Assembly: GCA_025526915.1 (NCBI GenBank) | Contig: JAHLKH010000038.1 | Span: 62,001 to 126,000, forward strand | Direction: 5' to 3' | Length of the DNA: 64,000 nt | From: Entophlyctis helioformis | Lineage: Eukaryota > Chytridiomycota > Chytridiomycetes > Chytridiales > Chytriomycetaceae | Shown: positions 33,259 through 46,075 of the stretch, in pieces | Position numbering within the stretch: the stretch's first letter is position 1 | Layout: each line of letters starts with the position of its first letter | Position numbers and translations under genes: made by a program | The notes under the pieces: model-generated | What the model saw: the letters and a program-made list of their open reading frames with translations, nothing else | What the model was told of the DNA's origin: nothing | The model's database searches: none

Positions 33259-33700
33259 ATGCGCGTGTGGCATCTGTCCAGCCGCGTCCAGCCGCCCGCA
33301 CTCTTCTTGCACAGCACTCTGACATTGCCACTTTGCTCGTTTCGACACACGCCTCCTCTCGCCGCTCTACGGCCTCCTCCTCTCGCGTTTGACTATTCCT
33401 CGCAGCCCGACAGCTCCGCCTGGTTCTGCCTTTCTTGCCCCATGAGCGTAGCAGCCCGATATTCCCACAAGATCGCCACCAGCCAGCAGCACCAGACAAT
33501 AATCGGCGGAACAGCTTCTTGCGACATCACTCCCCGCAGCCCCGGATCTGACCCTGGACCTTTTCCTCCTCCATGCCCTTCTTTCTCCTCTGTCGTCTCC
33601 ACTGTACTTTGGGACACCTTTTGCTTCTTGAACAAACTTCCATCTCATCAACCGTCTGCTCAGTTGTCGTCTTGACCTTGAACCGCGTTTTGGTGACGAG
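33259..33700. other. Intergenic region upstream of the bromodomain gene
   Basis: Pyrimidine-rich promoter or leader sequence with no convincing exon. CT-rich stretches at 33350-33400 and 33560-33600 precede the CAG run that opens the next gene. Confidence 0.4.
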
Positions 33701-33702
33701 AT

Positions 33703-33746
<44 letters not shown>

Positions 33747-36700
33747 CGCAGCCTGCGGCTTCAACAGGCGGTGCGCACCCTGCGGCCAATGCAGCCAATG
33801 CGGCGCAGGCAGCTCAGGCAGCCGCACAGCAGCAGGCCCGTGCTGCAGATGCCGCCGGCCCGCCCCTCAAGCGTCCAAAGCTGACGCTGTCGTTCAAGCT
33901 CTCTCGTCCGCCTTCCACCGCTGCGTCGCCAGCTCCAGCCGCTCCACCTGCACCTGTTGCAGCTCCGCCTGTGCAGCAGTCGCAACCACCACCACCACAA
34001 CCACAACAGCCACAGCAACCACAGCCTGCGCCTCCTGTACATCTCATTCTGCGGCCGCCCGCACCTCCACCCTCGTACGCTCCAGCTCCAGCTCCGGCTG
34101 CACCAACACCAGCCATTCCAACAATCCGGTTGGCAGTGCCAACACCAACAGCGGCAGCAAGAGCAGCAGCAGCAGCACCAGCTCAAACAAGCCATGGTGC
34201 CAGACCGAACGCACAGCCTGTCGAGCAGCCTGACCGCCAACCTCCATACCCACCTGTCGCCCAGGGAAGAGCGCCAAGCGAACTGGCTGTGGGCATCAGC
34301 CATGGCTCCGGTTCCCATCACACAGGCAACGCAGCTGGAACCAGCACAGATCTGCATCGACGTGCCAATCACCAAGTCGACGACCAGGACGACGACGACG
34401 ACGACGACGAAGAGGACGAAGATCAGGACGATGACGATGACGACGATCAGGACGATGAAGAGGACGACGAGGACGAGGCCGACGACGACGATGAGAACAA
34501 GATTGACATTGTCGGCGACATGGACGAGAGTGCGCGCATGCCCCACCAACAGCAGCGCCAACAGCAAACACGCGCCCCCAACTCGGGGAGATCTGCAGCC
34601 GGCACCATGTCCAGATCAGAGAGCTCTGCGTTTACGGCAACTTCAACGCCAGTGCCATCAACACCGCCTGGACGTGGACAAGGGCCGAAACGCGGTCGTC
34701 CACCAAGCCGCAGCGGACAGCGCGCGTCGACAGGATCCATCCCGCCACACCACACGGATCTTTCGCACGCCAGGAACCTTGGCGGCACGCGGCTGTCGTC
34801 GCGCCGAGCCCAGCAGGAAGAGCAGCAGAAGCAGCAGCAGCAGCAACACGAGCAGCTTCTGTTGGAGTCGCAGGGGCAGGATGATGTGGATTCAGGCGAC
34901 CCGGCGTCACGACGACGGTCGGCGCCGTCGTTTGAGGGCATGTTCAAGCGCACGTACAAGAAACGCAAGTTTCCGCTGCAGGTCGTTCTCGTCAAAGTCA
35001 TTGAGCAAATCCGGCTGTATGTAGCCTTGACATGGCTGGTGTGGTGCGCATGCAACTGACACGATCCTATCCGATCCGATCCGGCCGACAGAAAGGACAC
35101 GTATGCGTTTTTTGGCGAGCCGGTCGACACGTCGGCAGTGACAGACTACCTGACGGTCATTCGCGAGCCCATGGACCTTGGTGCGTAACTCGCTGCCAGC
35201 GTCCACCTACAGCCGGCACACTCACTCATGCTCGACATGCATGTTGCACGCAGGTACCATGACGAGCAAGGTCCACAAGAACGCGTACCGCTCGCTTGAG
35301 GATTTTCAGCGGGACTTTGAGCTGATTGTCAACAACGCCAAGACGTACAATGCCAAGCAGACAGTGTATTACAAAGAGGCTGACAAGCTGGGCCGGGTAG
35401 GACGGCGTATCATCGAGCGAGAGTCTGTGCGGATAGCGGTGCCCGAGGACGACGACGATGGGTCGGGCGGCAGTTCTGGCGACGACGGCGGAAAGGTAGG
35501 CTGCTTTCCCCCTGCATGCTCTTGCGTATGGCGTGCTTACGCATGGATCGCCAGGCACCTGGCAAGGAGGGACGGAAAAAGTACCAGAAGCGTATTCCAC
35601 ACATTAATGATCTCGAGGAGGCGATGTGGGTGCATCTGTATCCAGACGGCACATACATTGATGGTCAGTGTGTGTCTGCTGTGTTTTCAGGCATCCTATG
35701 TGCTGGATGGATGCGTGCATGAACATGATCGACTGATCACTGGCTCTGGACAGATGACGAGCCATGGCAGCTCAAGCCGCGCAAAACCAAGGCGTTTATC
35801 CCGTCCTTGCCGCCATACCCGCCACCCATGGTTCCGGACCTGAGTCTGTTTGAGCGCTTTTTCATGTCACACAGCTCCACATTCCGATTCAGCCTCGACT
35901 CGCCGGACGCATCCAGGCTGCACAGTAGGTGGCATCAGACTTGCTGACTGTCTGGCTGTGTGCTGACGCTTGTCGCGCGTCTGGAAACAGGACTGCCATG
36001 GCTGATTCCCAACGATCCGACGATCATGTCCGTGCACCGCGTCAAGTCCAACCAGCTCGAGCCGTGGGCGTTCATGACGCACGGCAACAGCAAGTACAAG
36101 ACGTACACCAGCAGCATGACTCGATTTGCAGAGGGGCTCAGCGAGCAGACGCGCCGGCGGGTTGACCAGCTCGCCAACAAGCTGACCGGCGGCGCACACG
36201 GCATTCATGAGGCGGTGCATGAGGTCCTTGCACCCAACGGATCGCTTTCCGGTGCACAGTCGCACATGATCCAGACGGAGCTGGGCGACATGGACATTGT
36301 TGCCATGATCAACACGGCGTTGCGGGATACCGAGGAGCAGATGCAGAAGGCGTGGCTGGCGGCCGAGATGGAAGAGTATCCCGACATTGCGATGCTCCAG
36401 CACAATGCGGCGGGCGGCAACGTGCAAGAAGCGCAAGTGCTCGAGATGTTCAGCGGCATGTCCGTGCCCGAGCTGCTGGCCAAGAACGTGGCGGATCTGC
36501 GGACGTTTCTCGACAAGCAGCGCATGCGGAAAGAGGCCAACTTGTCCCAGCCGACGGATATGGAGAAGGCACTGTACCAGGCCATACGGTTGCGGACCCT
36601 GTATCTGTCCAAGCAGGCACCGCCGCGGACATTCTCGCTGAATGGCAAACTGATCGAGCCTCCGGGTGCTGGTGCGGCGTCCAATGCGACTGCGACTGCG

Positions 36701-36996
36701 ACTGCGGCGGCGACTGCAGCAGCGGCAGCAGCAGCAGCTATCAAGCCCAAGCAGCCAAGTGGTGCGTCTGGACAGGCGGCACCGACCGGACAATGGCAGC
36801 CACCGGCACAGCAGACGCAGCAAGGCGTCTCTGTCCGGCCGTTGCAGCCACAGCCAGATGGTGCGTCGCGTCCATTTCCCCAGCAGCAGCCGGCATCGAT
36901 GAATCCAGGACTGCCAGCAGGATTCAACGCGGCTGCTGCGCGACTTGCTGCTGGACTGAATCCCGGCCAGATGCAAGTCCTCGGCAGGCATCCCGG

Positions 36997-37053
<57 letters not shown>

Positions 37054-37734
37054 GCAATTCGCGGCACTCTTTAACAACTTTCTGGCACTCGCTCAGCAGA
37101 ACGCGTCTGTGCGGCCCAACGGCCCTGCAGCTCTGCAGGGCCTTCAAGGCACTGTCTCGTCGCCGGCACAGGCTGCCGGCCAGAAACCGTTGCAGGCCCG
37201 ACCGATCGCGGCGGCAGGCTCGCCTGCTGGGCATCCAGCGCAAGGGAGGATGCCGGGACAGCAGCAACAACAGCAACAGACGCCACAGCAGACACAGTTG
37301 CTACAGATGCAGCAGCTTCAGCAACAGCGGATGCTACAGATGATGTTAAATGCAGGGAATATGCAGCAGCAGCAACAGGTACGCCAAGTTCAGCAGCAGC
37401 AACAACAACAGATGCCGAATCGGCAACCGCCTGCTGGAAATGCAGGTGCTGCAGCCGGAGGCACTGGAATGCGGCCTTGCTACCTTTGCAAAGTGCCAGT
37501 GGTATGTCCGTTCATGTACTGTTTGGTTGTTCCTTGGGCACGACTGACGTTTAGGCATGTGGCAACAGCCGATCGATCCAGCGCACGCTGTCTCGTTTTG
37601 TCCCAGTAAGTGATGCTGGCCGTGCTGTGGCAAGCGCAGGATCTGACATGCGTTGCGGCGGGGTGTCTACAGAATGCGCGTTCCAAGTCGTGTCTCAACA
37701 GGGCCAGGGACGGCCCAAGGGCGGCCCGTCGTAA
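33701..37734 (+). CDS. Bromodomain protein, BRD7/BRD9-like, with polyglutamine tracts
   Basis: Seven exons (33701-35016, 35092-35180, 35254-35495, 35555-35663, 35754-35924, 35991-37501, 37555-37734) give about 1,205 residues. The protein opens with about 14 Gln and a Pro/Gln/Ala-rich segment, then an Asp/Glu block (~34386-34495). The bromodomain spans IEQIRLKDTYAFFGEPVD, IREPMDLGTMTSKV and the acetyl-lysine asparagine in NNAKTYNAKQTVYYKEA. A conserved region DLSLFERFFMSHSSTF and a Gln-rich C-terminus follow; the last exon ends SQQGQGRPKGGPS. BRD7/9 proteins belong to SWI/SNF-class remodellers. The downstream CYLC...C cluster may bind zinc. The start is the ATG immediately before the CAG run. 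Confidence 0.88.
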
Positions 37735-37819
37735 GATGCGCAGCCTGCACAAAATGAAACAGTGTCGGACGCATCCCGTCTCAACGTTGCTTCATTGGCA
37801 TGGACAGGATGTGCAAAAG

Positions 37820-39163
37820 TTAGTCATCGCCACTTGTCTGCGCCAACAGGATCTCGCGCTGGAACTTGCTGGCGAACTCGGAGATGGACGCTCCGTCCGA
37901 CAGGTCAAACACCTCCTTGGGCAGCCGGTTGTGAGCAAACGCAGGCGCCGCGCCGCCCTGTGCTTCTGCCAACGACTCGATGATGCGCAGCTCCACGCGG
38001 GGAACAGCCTCGACGTCCGCGTCCAGGCCAGCAGCGCCATCATCCAGGATCTCGTCCCATGTGAACAGCATCGTGTCCGTCGACGGACCCCACGGATTGA
38101 AATCCAGCAGCCACACACGCCGTGTGCGCGCATTCATGTACACGTCAAACACATCTGGCAGTCATGCACAGCCGCCCGTGAGTGCCACACACGCGCATGC
38201 CCAGCATACACGCATGCCCCGGCTCAGTGACTCACAGCAGGGATCCGGAAACTTGCCGCTGATCTTGGTGTCAAAGAAGCGCACGACATCCGCACAGATA
38301 TCGTCACGGTTGAGCCGCAAAAACTCGTAGTAGTTGGCCGTGTCGCGCTGCGAGATGGCGACCAGCACGCCGTGCCGCACAAAGCACCTGAACAGCATCG
38401 ACGGCGCCAGATCGTACCACTCGCGGAGCACCAGATCGACGGTCGCCGGCTGGTGGCGGTCGTGGCCGGCCGGGACGTTGGCCATGTCGACGCAGCCCTC
38501 GTACGCGTGCGACAGGTCGTGTGCGACAAAGTCGCTGGCTTTGAGCAGGAGGAAGATGTCGGCCGGTGTGGTGCACTTGAGCGTGTTGGCAAACGTGATC
38601 CACACGGCGTCTTGCGGGGAGCTCCAGTTGAGCTTGGGGAACACGGCGCCGCCCAGTCGGGCGATCGCGGCTGTGATGCGGGACTCGAGCTCTGGAAAGG
38701 ACGGTGCATCGGCCTCGGCGTCATTGCCGTCATTGCCGTCATCATCGTCAGCAGCGTTGGTGTCGCTGTCCGAGTCGGAATCGACGTCGTACTCGCCCGA
38801 GGTGTTCCTGTTGGACGAACGGCCGGACGGCCAGTCAGTCAGTCAGCCAGCCAGCCAGAGAGAGGGTCGGCAAACAGCAACACTGGCGCTTGTGCATGCC
38901 GTTCAGACGTACACCTCGTTGGGCAGAAAGATGCCGTCTGCATGCAAGTACGCAACAAAGTCGTCGGGCAACGGACTGATGATGTGCGACTTGAGTGTGA
39001 CTGCCGAAAACGATGGGTACCACGACGAGAAGGCGCAGTTGTCAACGTGCTGCACTGTGAAGCCGGGAAACCTGTGGCTGCCGGTCTCTGGCGCTGCTGC
39101 CTCGACGGCATCGTCGATGGATGCACTGGACAGCAAAGCGCTGATTTCGTCGACTGCCGGCAT
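37820..39163 (-). CDS. CDC123: CDC123, eIF2 assembly factor
   Basis: Three exons (39163-38913, 38807-38236, 38154-37820) give 385 residues. Landmarks of the D123 family are CAFSSWYP near the N-terminus, [51 protein letters not shown] and the ATP-grasp metal-site strand [21 protein letters not shown]123 is an ATP-binding chaperone that joins the eIF2 gamma and alpha subunits. Intron 1 has a GTACGT donor that makes the frame continuous. It converges with the bromodomain gene, with 85 bp between stops. Confidence 0.94.
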
Positions 39164-39250
39164 TGAATGTGGGGGAGTCTGAAGCGAAAAATGCCGAAAA
39201 ATGTCTTGTATTGATGACGATGGTGACGATGGTGACAATGAGTGCTCTCT

Positions 39251-42200
39251 CTAGCTTGAAAAGAGGTCCACAACACGTTCAAACCTGCCGCGGTTCTCAA
39301 AGTACCCGCCCTTGTATTGCCACGACTTGCCGCCCTCGCTGTGTCGGTCTTCGCGCAGCTCGAACCACTGCGGCTTCCAGCTCTTGCCCTCGGTCTCCAA
39401 GCGCTTGCGGAAATCGCGCTGCTTCTGCTCCAGCCGCTGCTTCTCAGCCTCTGCCTCGGTCGCCAGTCCCTGCAATATCGTCGTTGCATGGCAGGCAACG
39501 GTCAGATGGATGCAAGTGGACGGCACAGCCGCCTGGCGGACAGACTTGCCTTTTCATACATGCGCTGGTCGGTGCGGAACCGCGTGTCCGTGTTGGCAGC
39601 ATGCCCTCGAGATCCGGCGTGAGCTCTGTGCAGTCGTCAGTCGCGTCGTCGGCATCCTCTGCATGCAGTCCCAGAAAGCATGCGCACCGTTGAGCTCCAC
39701 AGCAAACTGCGTGAAACCGTAGTTGTCTGCCTGGTTGGGCGGGAAAGGCATGGCGCGCCAAAGGACCTCCAGGTTGTTGGGGGCAGAGTCCATAAACTTG
39801 TTGAACGAGTGATCCCATCGTCCACTGTACAAGAGAGCGCGGCGAGAAGGTAATGGGATGGTCAGAAGCCGCAGAGTGATGAATGGATGGAGGAAGGCAC
39901 AAACGAACCTGAGCGACGAGACCTTTTGGCCGCCGGGCGTAAAGACGCTTCCGACAATCTCGTTGTTGGCAGACGTAAAGTAGCCCGACTCCTTGAACAC
40001 GAGCTCGCAGTAGTGGCCTGCACACAAGCTGGTCAGCAGCACGATCTTGCTCGGTTGTCTCGATGCTCAGCAAGCAAAGCGAGCCAATGTCCCACCTGTC
40101 TTGGTGCTGACGATCTTCATGGTGCCGTGGTGCTCGAGGTACCGGCTCGGTGCAAACAGGTTGCGCATCGACGTCGTGACCTTGTTCCAGACGTAGTGCT
40201 CGCCGATTTCAGGAAACTCGAGATGCACCGTGCCAATGTTGTTGAGCTCCATAGATTTGCTGTTACGTCCCAGTCACAAGTGCCGTTAGCAAGCAAGCAA
40301 GCAAGCAAGCAGTCCACAGGCAGCCTCGCTGCAACCGAGACAGTGTGCATACCCCCAGAACTTGGTCTTGAGCAAAGAGTCTTGGTAGAATCTAAACTTG
40401 CTGGACTCGGCATAGCACGCCATGATCGGCGGGTGGTGGCTGACCTTTTCGGAAATGTACTTGAAGCCCTTGTCGTCACGAATGAACTCGAACGTCTCGC
40501 CGAGCAGCGGGTTGAATGGCTTGCGTGCGGCGCGGTACACGGTCGATGAGTATCCAGAAACGACAAAGCTGGCAATCAGCGCCAGGCGGTGGACGGGATC
40601 GGTGATGGACGACGCCAGGTCCAGCAGATCAGAATACTCGAGCTCTTCGCAGAGCTTTTGCAGCAAGTTGATGGGTTCGTTGAGGGCGATGGGCATGGCG
40701 ACTGTCGAGAGATCCTTTCCAACCTGTCATGCCAACGTCGCCATCACAGCGGTTGTCAGTGCCAGACACATTCACGCAAGGCACCACAAGGTGACGGCGG
40801 CACGGACATTGTTTCGCAAGATGGACATGACGCTGATGTTCTCCATCGAGTACGTGGGTGCGGGGAGGTTGGTGCGGCGGACGACCTGCATGGGTTTCTT
40901 GGTTTCCTCAACGGCGACAGAAGAAGTCGTGTAGTTGGGCGGCAGATCGGTGAACGCCGTTGCAAACGACGCAGCAGAAGCAGCCGAGTCGGGCATGCGC
41001 GGGCTCGAGGATGTGGACGATAGCGAGCCATTGGCGTCGCCAGACGAGAACTTGAGGGCAGCCACGCGTCCGTTGAGGTTGGGGTGCGACGCAGATGGGT
41101 CGCTGTCGTCCTCCTCAATGACAATCTCGGGCTCCTTGTCCTGGGCATTGTCGGACGAGTCCGATTCCTGGTCGTCGTCATCCGACTCGCCCTCTTCAGC
41201 GTCAAAGAAGACTTCTTCCCGGTGGGTCGATGTCATGGATCCCATGCGGTCGCGATCGTTGGTCATGAACACGCCGCCGCTGGGCAAAAAGTTGGCGACG
41301 CTGACCGTCTCGAGGCCGTACTTTTTGCGGATGCGGTTGTTGTCGTTGAGACAGGCAAAGAAGGCAGACTCTGCCTGCTGGATGGCAAACAGAGCACGCT
41401 CCTTTTGGGAGCGGATTCTGTTGTGGAACGACGAGAGCTGGTTCTCGGTCGTGGCGGCGTTGGTGATCAGGCCGGCCGTAACATCCGAGATGGAGCCAAG
41501 AATGAGAGTAAAGTCTATCAGAAGCACGCATGTCAGAACAAGACGAGTCGCACAAAGCAAGCCATCGCCAAGCGGCATGGCGAGCCCAAGGGCCGATGCC
41601 CACCTTTCCACTGGCTCTTGCTGTCGATGCGTCCCTTTGACGTGTCGATGACCTCCTTCATGCGGCCCAGCTCCTTCTTGAGGGTCGAGACCATCTGCTC
41701 CACCTGCATCTGGACATTCTCCAGCTCCGGATCGACAGGCAAGAGCATGTTGCTCTGGGAAGCAGCGCTGTTGCTGATCATGGAAGCACGAGCCATGATG
41801 TTCTCGGAGAACGAGCCTTGCTCCTCCTGTAGCTGCATCATCGACTTGGAGGCCGCAAACTTTTCAATGGCACTGATCCAGCGCTCAAACTCTTGCGCGG
41901 TCTCGACCTTGAAGTGGTACGTGTTCTGGCCCGAGTCTGTGCATCACGGTCAGATGGATTCGCAGCGTGGCATGGCATGGCGTGGCGTGGCATGGCATGG
42001 CATGGCGTGCATACCAATATCGATGAGAAGATGATCTGGAGATGTATGAGCATTGAGTGAGTTGGTGAGTGATAAAGTACGTGCGTAAATAGGCAGCAAC
42101 GGCGCAGGCAAGACGAGCCGTACCGTGGTCCAGGCGAATGGCGGCAATGGGCAGATTGACGGTGCCGCGGCTTGGCCTGTCCGACGAGAGCGGCGACGGC

Positions 42201-43491
42201 GTCAGTCTGCGTTGCGTGCTGGCTGCACCGGCAACGACACGATCAGGCCAACGCAAGCAGCCGCCACTCACGTGCCGGGGCTCTTGAAGTACGTCAGCGT
42301 GCCGTTCGAGTCGATCTCGACCCAGCGACGCTGGAAGCCCTGCATGGCGCGGTTGCCCTTCTTGAGCATCCAGCCCTCGACCTCCTTCTTGACGATCGAG
42401 GCCGACGGCTCGACGTCTCTGAGCGCCACAAAGAAGAAGAGCTTCTTGGCCGTGTTGACCGAGAAGCGGTTGTCAAAGACGAGCACACTGCGGGGCAGCG
42501 ATTGACAGCGCAGACAGCGCAGGCAGTGTCAGCATGTCGGCTGGCTGTCCTCTGCTGTCCATGGCAGGCAGGGCGGCGCGGCGTTTTGAGCAAGGCCGCT
42601 CGACCATTGATGCGCGACGGATCTGCCTGTGCGCCTGCCACCTGGCCTGTTGATGGCCGCTGGCCAGCTCGGGTCACCCACAGGCCGCACCGCATGTGGC
42701 ACACAGCACCACGACGGCCCCAAGGCGGCACTACGACGGCAGCGACAGGACAGGACAGGCTGGCAGATGGACACACACAACAGACAGAGCGACACACACA
42801 ACAGACAGACGGCGACGTACTAGGTGCCTGGCTCCTGCACAAAGAAGGAGCCCTTGATGGTGACCTTGGACGACTCGTAGTGGGCGATCTGGATAATCTC
42901 CTGCAGCTCTGGATCGTCGAGGCGGGGACGCTGGCCCTGCTTCTTGCTGCCGCCGCCGCCACCGGCACTGCCGCCGACGGTGTTGCTGTTGGCGTAGCCG
43001 TAGTCGAGCGACTGCAGCGACGACGAGCTGCCGTCCTTGGCCACAAACGACGGTGGCGTGCCTGGAGCGCTGCCGCCGCCGCCTCCTCCACCGGCAGCGG
43101 CCATGCCGTTGAGTCCATCTGCGTTGTAGCCGCTGAGCATGTAGCCGCCCGCCGCACCACCGCCGGCAGCGACCACAATCGAGCGCCGCATGCCGTCCTG
43201 CGATTGGGCTGCGGCCAGGGCAGCGAGGCCGGTGGCAGATGCGGAGCCAGGCATGCCACCCGGCTGTGTGGGCAGCAGCGTGTAGTTGCGGCCGACCTCC
43301 TGCGCGGTGCCGCTCGCGAGAACGAGCTTGGACAGCTCGGGCGACGAGCCCGGGCGGGGCAGGACCCGGAACAGGCCAAACGAGATGTTCTTGCGGCGGG
43401 TGCAGAAGTTCCAGCAGAGCTCCTTGCCGGGCTGGTCGACGACGACCGGGTGCTTGAACACGGACCGCGGACGCACCGACACTTCTTGCAT
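39251..43491 (-). CDS. Oxysterol-binding protein homologue, Osh3-like (GOLD, PH, ORD domains)
   Basis: A multi-exon gene; coding blocks are clear at about 43491-42831, 42486-42275, 41940-41612, 41515-40792, 40720-40357, and four or more down to 39251. The N-terminus is a GOLD-type domain (FKHPVVVDQPGKELCWNF, HYESSKVTIKGSFFVQEPG). A PH domain follows (VEGWMLKKGNRAMQGFQRRWVEI, FKVETAQEFERWISAIEKF), then an acidic FFAT-like stretch near EEVFFDAEE, and the sterol-binding ORD with FNPLLGETFEF and the signature EKVSHHPP. This order matches yeast Osh3, a lipid-transfer protein at ER contact sites. The start is the first ATG of the open exon; an upstream exon is possible. Confidence 0.88.
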
Positions 43492-43816
43492 GTTCGAGGG
43501 GGTGCGCTTGCGTGTGTTGGGCGATTGCGCGGAAACGTTTGTGGCCGTGCGCGATTGCGCGTCTTGGCGTGTTGTGGCTGGCCGTCTGGCGATCACACCC
43601 GCGCAGGACGTGCAGGACATGCAGGACCTGCCAGACGTGCAAGACCTGCTGCTACACGTTCAGAATGTGCTCGAGTGTAGGATTCATTGTGTAGGTTGGG
43701 TGCGCCGGCTCGTCGAGCAACGGCACTAAAGGGCAAAGTGAAAAGGTGGCAGCAGCATGCGGATGCGCCACGGAAAGGAATGGATACAGGTAGTAGTGCT
43801 ACTGGAACAAAACAGT
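43492..43816. other. Spacer between Osh3-like start and Kch1-like stop
   Basis: Presumed promoter of the minus-strand Osh3-like gene and 3' region of the Kch1-like gene. A short open minus-strand piece at about 43652-43681 (MNPTLEHILN, then GTGTAG) might be a leader exon, but the phase does not join the next ATG convincingly. Nothing else is seen. Confidence 0.35.
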
Positions 43817-45318
43817 CTAAAGCTTCATGCGGCATCTGTTGGTCGACTGGATCTCCATGTCGATGAGAAGCGTCTCGATTCTGTGGCGAGGGCGGCGCAG
43901 GCATGGGTGTCAGTCGACGCGAGCAGGCAGGGCAGTGCAGGGCAGGGCAGGGCAGCGAGTGGGTGCACACGGCGCGTGCTTACCTCTCGTCGATCCTGCT
44001 GATGACAAACGAGCGCAGGCTGGGCATATGCACAAACGCGAGGGTGAACGGGTAGACGAGCATCGAGAGAACGAGGAGCACGACTTGCACGAGCCAGATC
44101 AGGATGAGGAACAGGCACGAGATGAACACAAACTGCTGCAGGTGCGTTGCGCTCGTGAAGAACTCGCGCGAGGCCGACTTGAGGCCCGAGCCAAAGTCTG
44201 CGCTGGGGGCGTCTTTCTGTCCGCCCGAGATATTGCTGCCGTCCATGGCAAAGTACCAGATGAAGAGGGCGTAGAGCCATTGGCGGGGGGTTTGCGCAAC
44301 GACGTGGTGCCAGTCTGTGCGTGCGGGCAGGTGCGGGCAGGTCAGCGTTAGTCACTCGTGACCGCTGCGAGTGCGTCCGGCTGAAATAATCGGCAGGCGG
44401 CGCAAAGCTTCAGCAGCAGCACAGCCAAGTCTGGCCTCGCCTGCCCAGCGGCGTGATGCCGTGCCAGACGCTGGTGGCAGCAGGGCCAGTGGGCCAAAAG
44501 GCGAGGCAGGCGGGCGATCGGCGGCATGCCCGCTGCCTCCAGCGAGCTCCTCGTTCCTCCGACGCATGGCAGCTGACCAACGTCCCCGCCGACACAGCAG
44601 CTGATGTGCAGAGGAGGAGCGGAGGAGCAGCGCTGGAGCAGCGTGGAGGAGCATGGACAGGACATGTGACCAAAGTCGACAAGCCCAAGCCAGCGCTCGT
44701 GCGGCACAACAAAAACGCAGCAGCGTGACAGTGGCAGAGTGACAGTGGCAGAATGATGGTAGCAGAGGGCGACAGACAGACAGCAACACACACACCTTGC
44801 AGGCGATAGTAGATGAAAAAGGCAATCGAGTCGCCGGGCCGCTTCCAGGGGTTGCGGATCTTGGTCAGGAAGGCGTAGATGCGGGTGTCTCTGGCCGACT
44901 CGTAAAAGTACGCCAGGCGGTTGAGCGCAGCGCCGGCAATCGAGCTCGCGGCGACAATCTTTCGGGCATTGTGGAACTCAAAGGCCACGAGGATGATGGA
45001 CGTGGCCAGCGACACCGCAAGCAGGCCGAGGAACGAGGCCGGCAAGTAGCCCTCGAGCTGCACGTTGTTCTGTGCCCGCAGCGTGCGGAAGAGCACGGCA
45101 AAGACAAAGAGCTCGAGGCCGTACAGGAGCGGGATCATGCACACGGAGAAGATGAGCAGGCCCCGCCCGATGCGGCTGCGCAGCGACGGCTGCAGGTGCG
45201 TCTTGAAGTCGATGCAGTCGAGCGGCGGGACGAGCGATGCGTTGGGATCCATGTCGGTGCTGGACGGCATGGGCACGACCGACGCAGACGAGTGCACTGA
45301 TGCTGAGGAGGAGTGCAT
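43817..45318 (-). CDS. Kch1/Prm6-like fungal membrane protein
   Basis: Three exons (45318-44796, 44314-43984, 43880-43817) give about 305 residues with four likely membrane spans (GLLIFSVCMIPLLYGLELFVF; a second near ASFLGLLAVSLATSIILVAF; WLYALFIWYFAM; FVFISCLFLILIWLVQVVLLVL). The cytosolic loop NPWKRPGDSIAFFIYYRLQ and WHHVVAQTPRQWLYALF resemble the fungal Kch1/Prm6 family, implicated in potassium influx at the plasma membrane in yeast. The assignment rests on remembered motifs and topology. A (CA)n tract abuts the start codon. Intron 1 is 481 nt. Confidence 0.65.

Positions 45319-45358
<40 letters not shown>
45319..45358. repeat. (TG)n/(CA)n dinucleotide microsatellite
   Basis: About twenty TG units on the plus strand, read as (CA)n immediately before the ATG of the minus-strand Kch1-like gene. 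It would form part of that gene's 5' leader or core promoter. Confidence 0.95.
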
Positions 45359-45359
<1 letters not shown>

Positions 45360-46075
45360 TGTGGGATGAGTGTGCTGCCTTGTGTGCGCCTGCCGCTTGC
45401 GACAATTAAGGGAGAGGGTCGTGCAAGGGAGGCTGAAAGCAAGCGAGGGTGGGTTGTGCCGCAGAGACTGTGTGTGTGTGTGCACCAAAGCTTCTGCTGC
45501 TGCTGTTGCTTCTGATGTTGCTGCTGTTGCTGTTGCTCCAACTGTGGGAGAGTGCTAGCTGCTGTTGGTCGGTGGGTTGGAAGGCGGCGAGCGGCGGCGG
45601 CGGCAACGGTGGGAGAGTGCTGGCTGTTGGTGGCGGGCTGTGCCGTCTTTTGGGTCAACTTGAAATGCGTATTTTGGACCCAGCACCACTTTGAAACAAA
45701 TGCAAATTTTGTTGCACGGGTGGCGTTTGGACCGGCGGCGTTCATTGCGGCTGGATGGCTGCATTGGCCCCTAGCGATGGCTTTTGGCGATGGTGATGGC
45801 TATGGCCTACTGAAGTGCGCCACTCGCACAGCTCACGATGATCAAGTATTCACATCCACACACCAATTTGACTCGCAAAAATGCCAGCACTGTGTGCAGC
45901 CTCATCCAATGGATCCGCCACGATCTCTTTCTTGGACAAGAAGAAGAATGTCGCAGACTGTGCAGAGCTGGACTGCAAAGAGAGCTGTGCGCTGGAAGCC
46001 TGTAAGAACGGCAAAAGAAACAGTGACTTACGGCTGATCGCTGCCACAGGCGAACGAGCAAAAAAGAAAAAGGTG
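45359..46075. other. Intergenic region between the Kch1-like gene and tRNA-Gly
   Basis: Contains a CTG/TTG-rich tract at about 45493-45540 and an AT-richer stretch at 45660-45720, probably promoter sequence of the minus-strand gene. A plus-strand frame at 45881-46135 runs through the tRNA terminator and is not accepted as a gene. The T-run terminator of the tRNA (minus strand) lies at about 46058-46072. Confidence 0.4.

Noticed and set aside
33761..34567. Long Leu/Val/Cys-rich minus-strand frame opposite the bromodomain gene
   Set aside because: It is the antisense of Gln, Pro and Asp repeats and looks like a spurious membrane protein; the plus-strand gene explains the interval.
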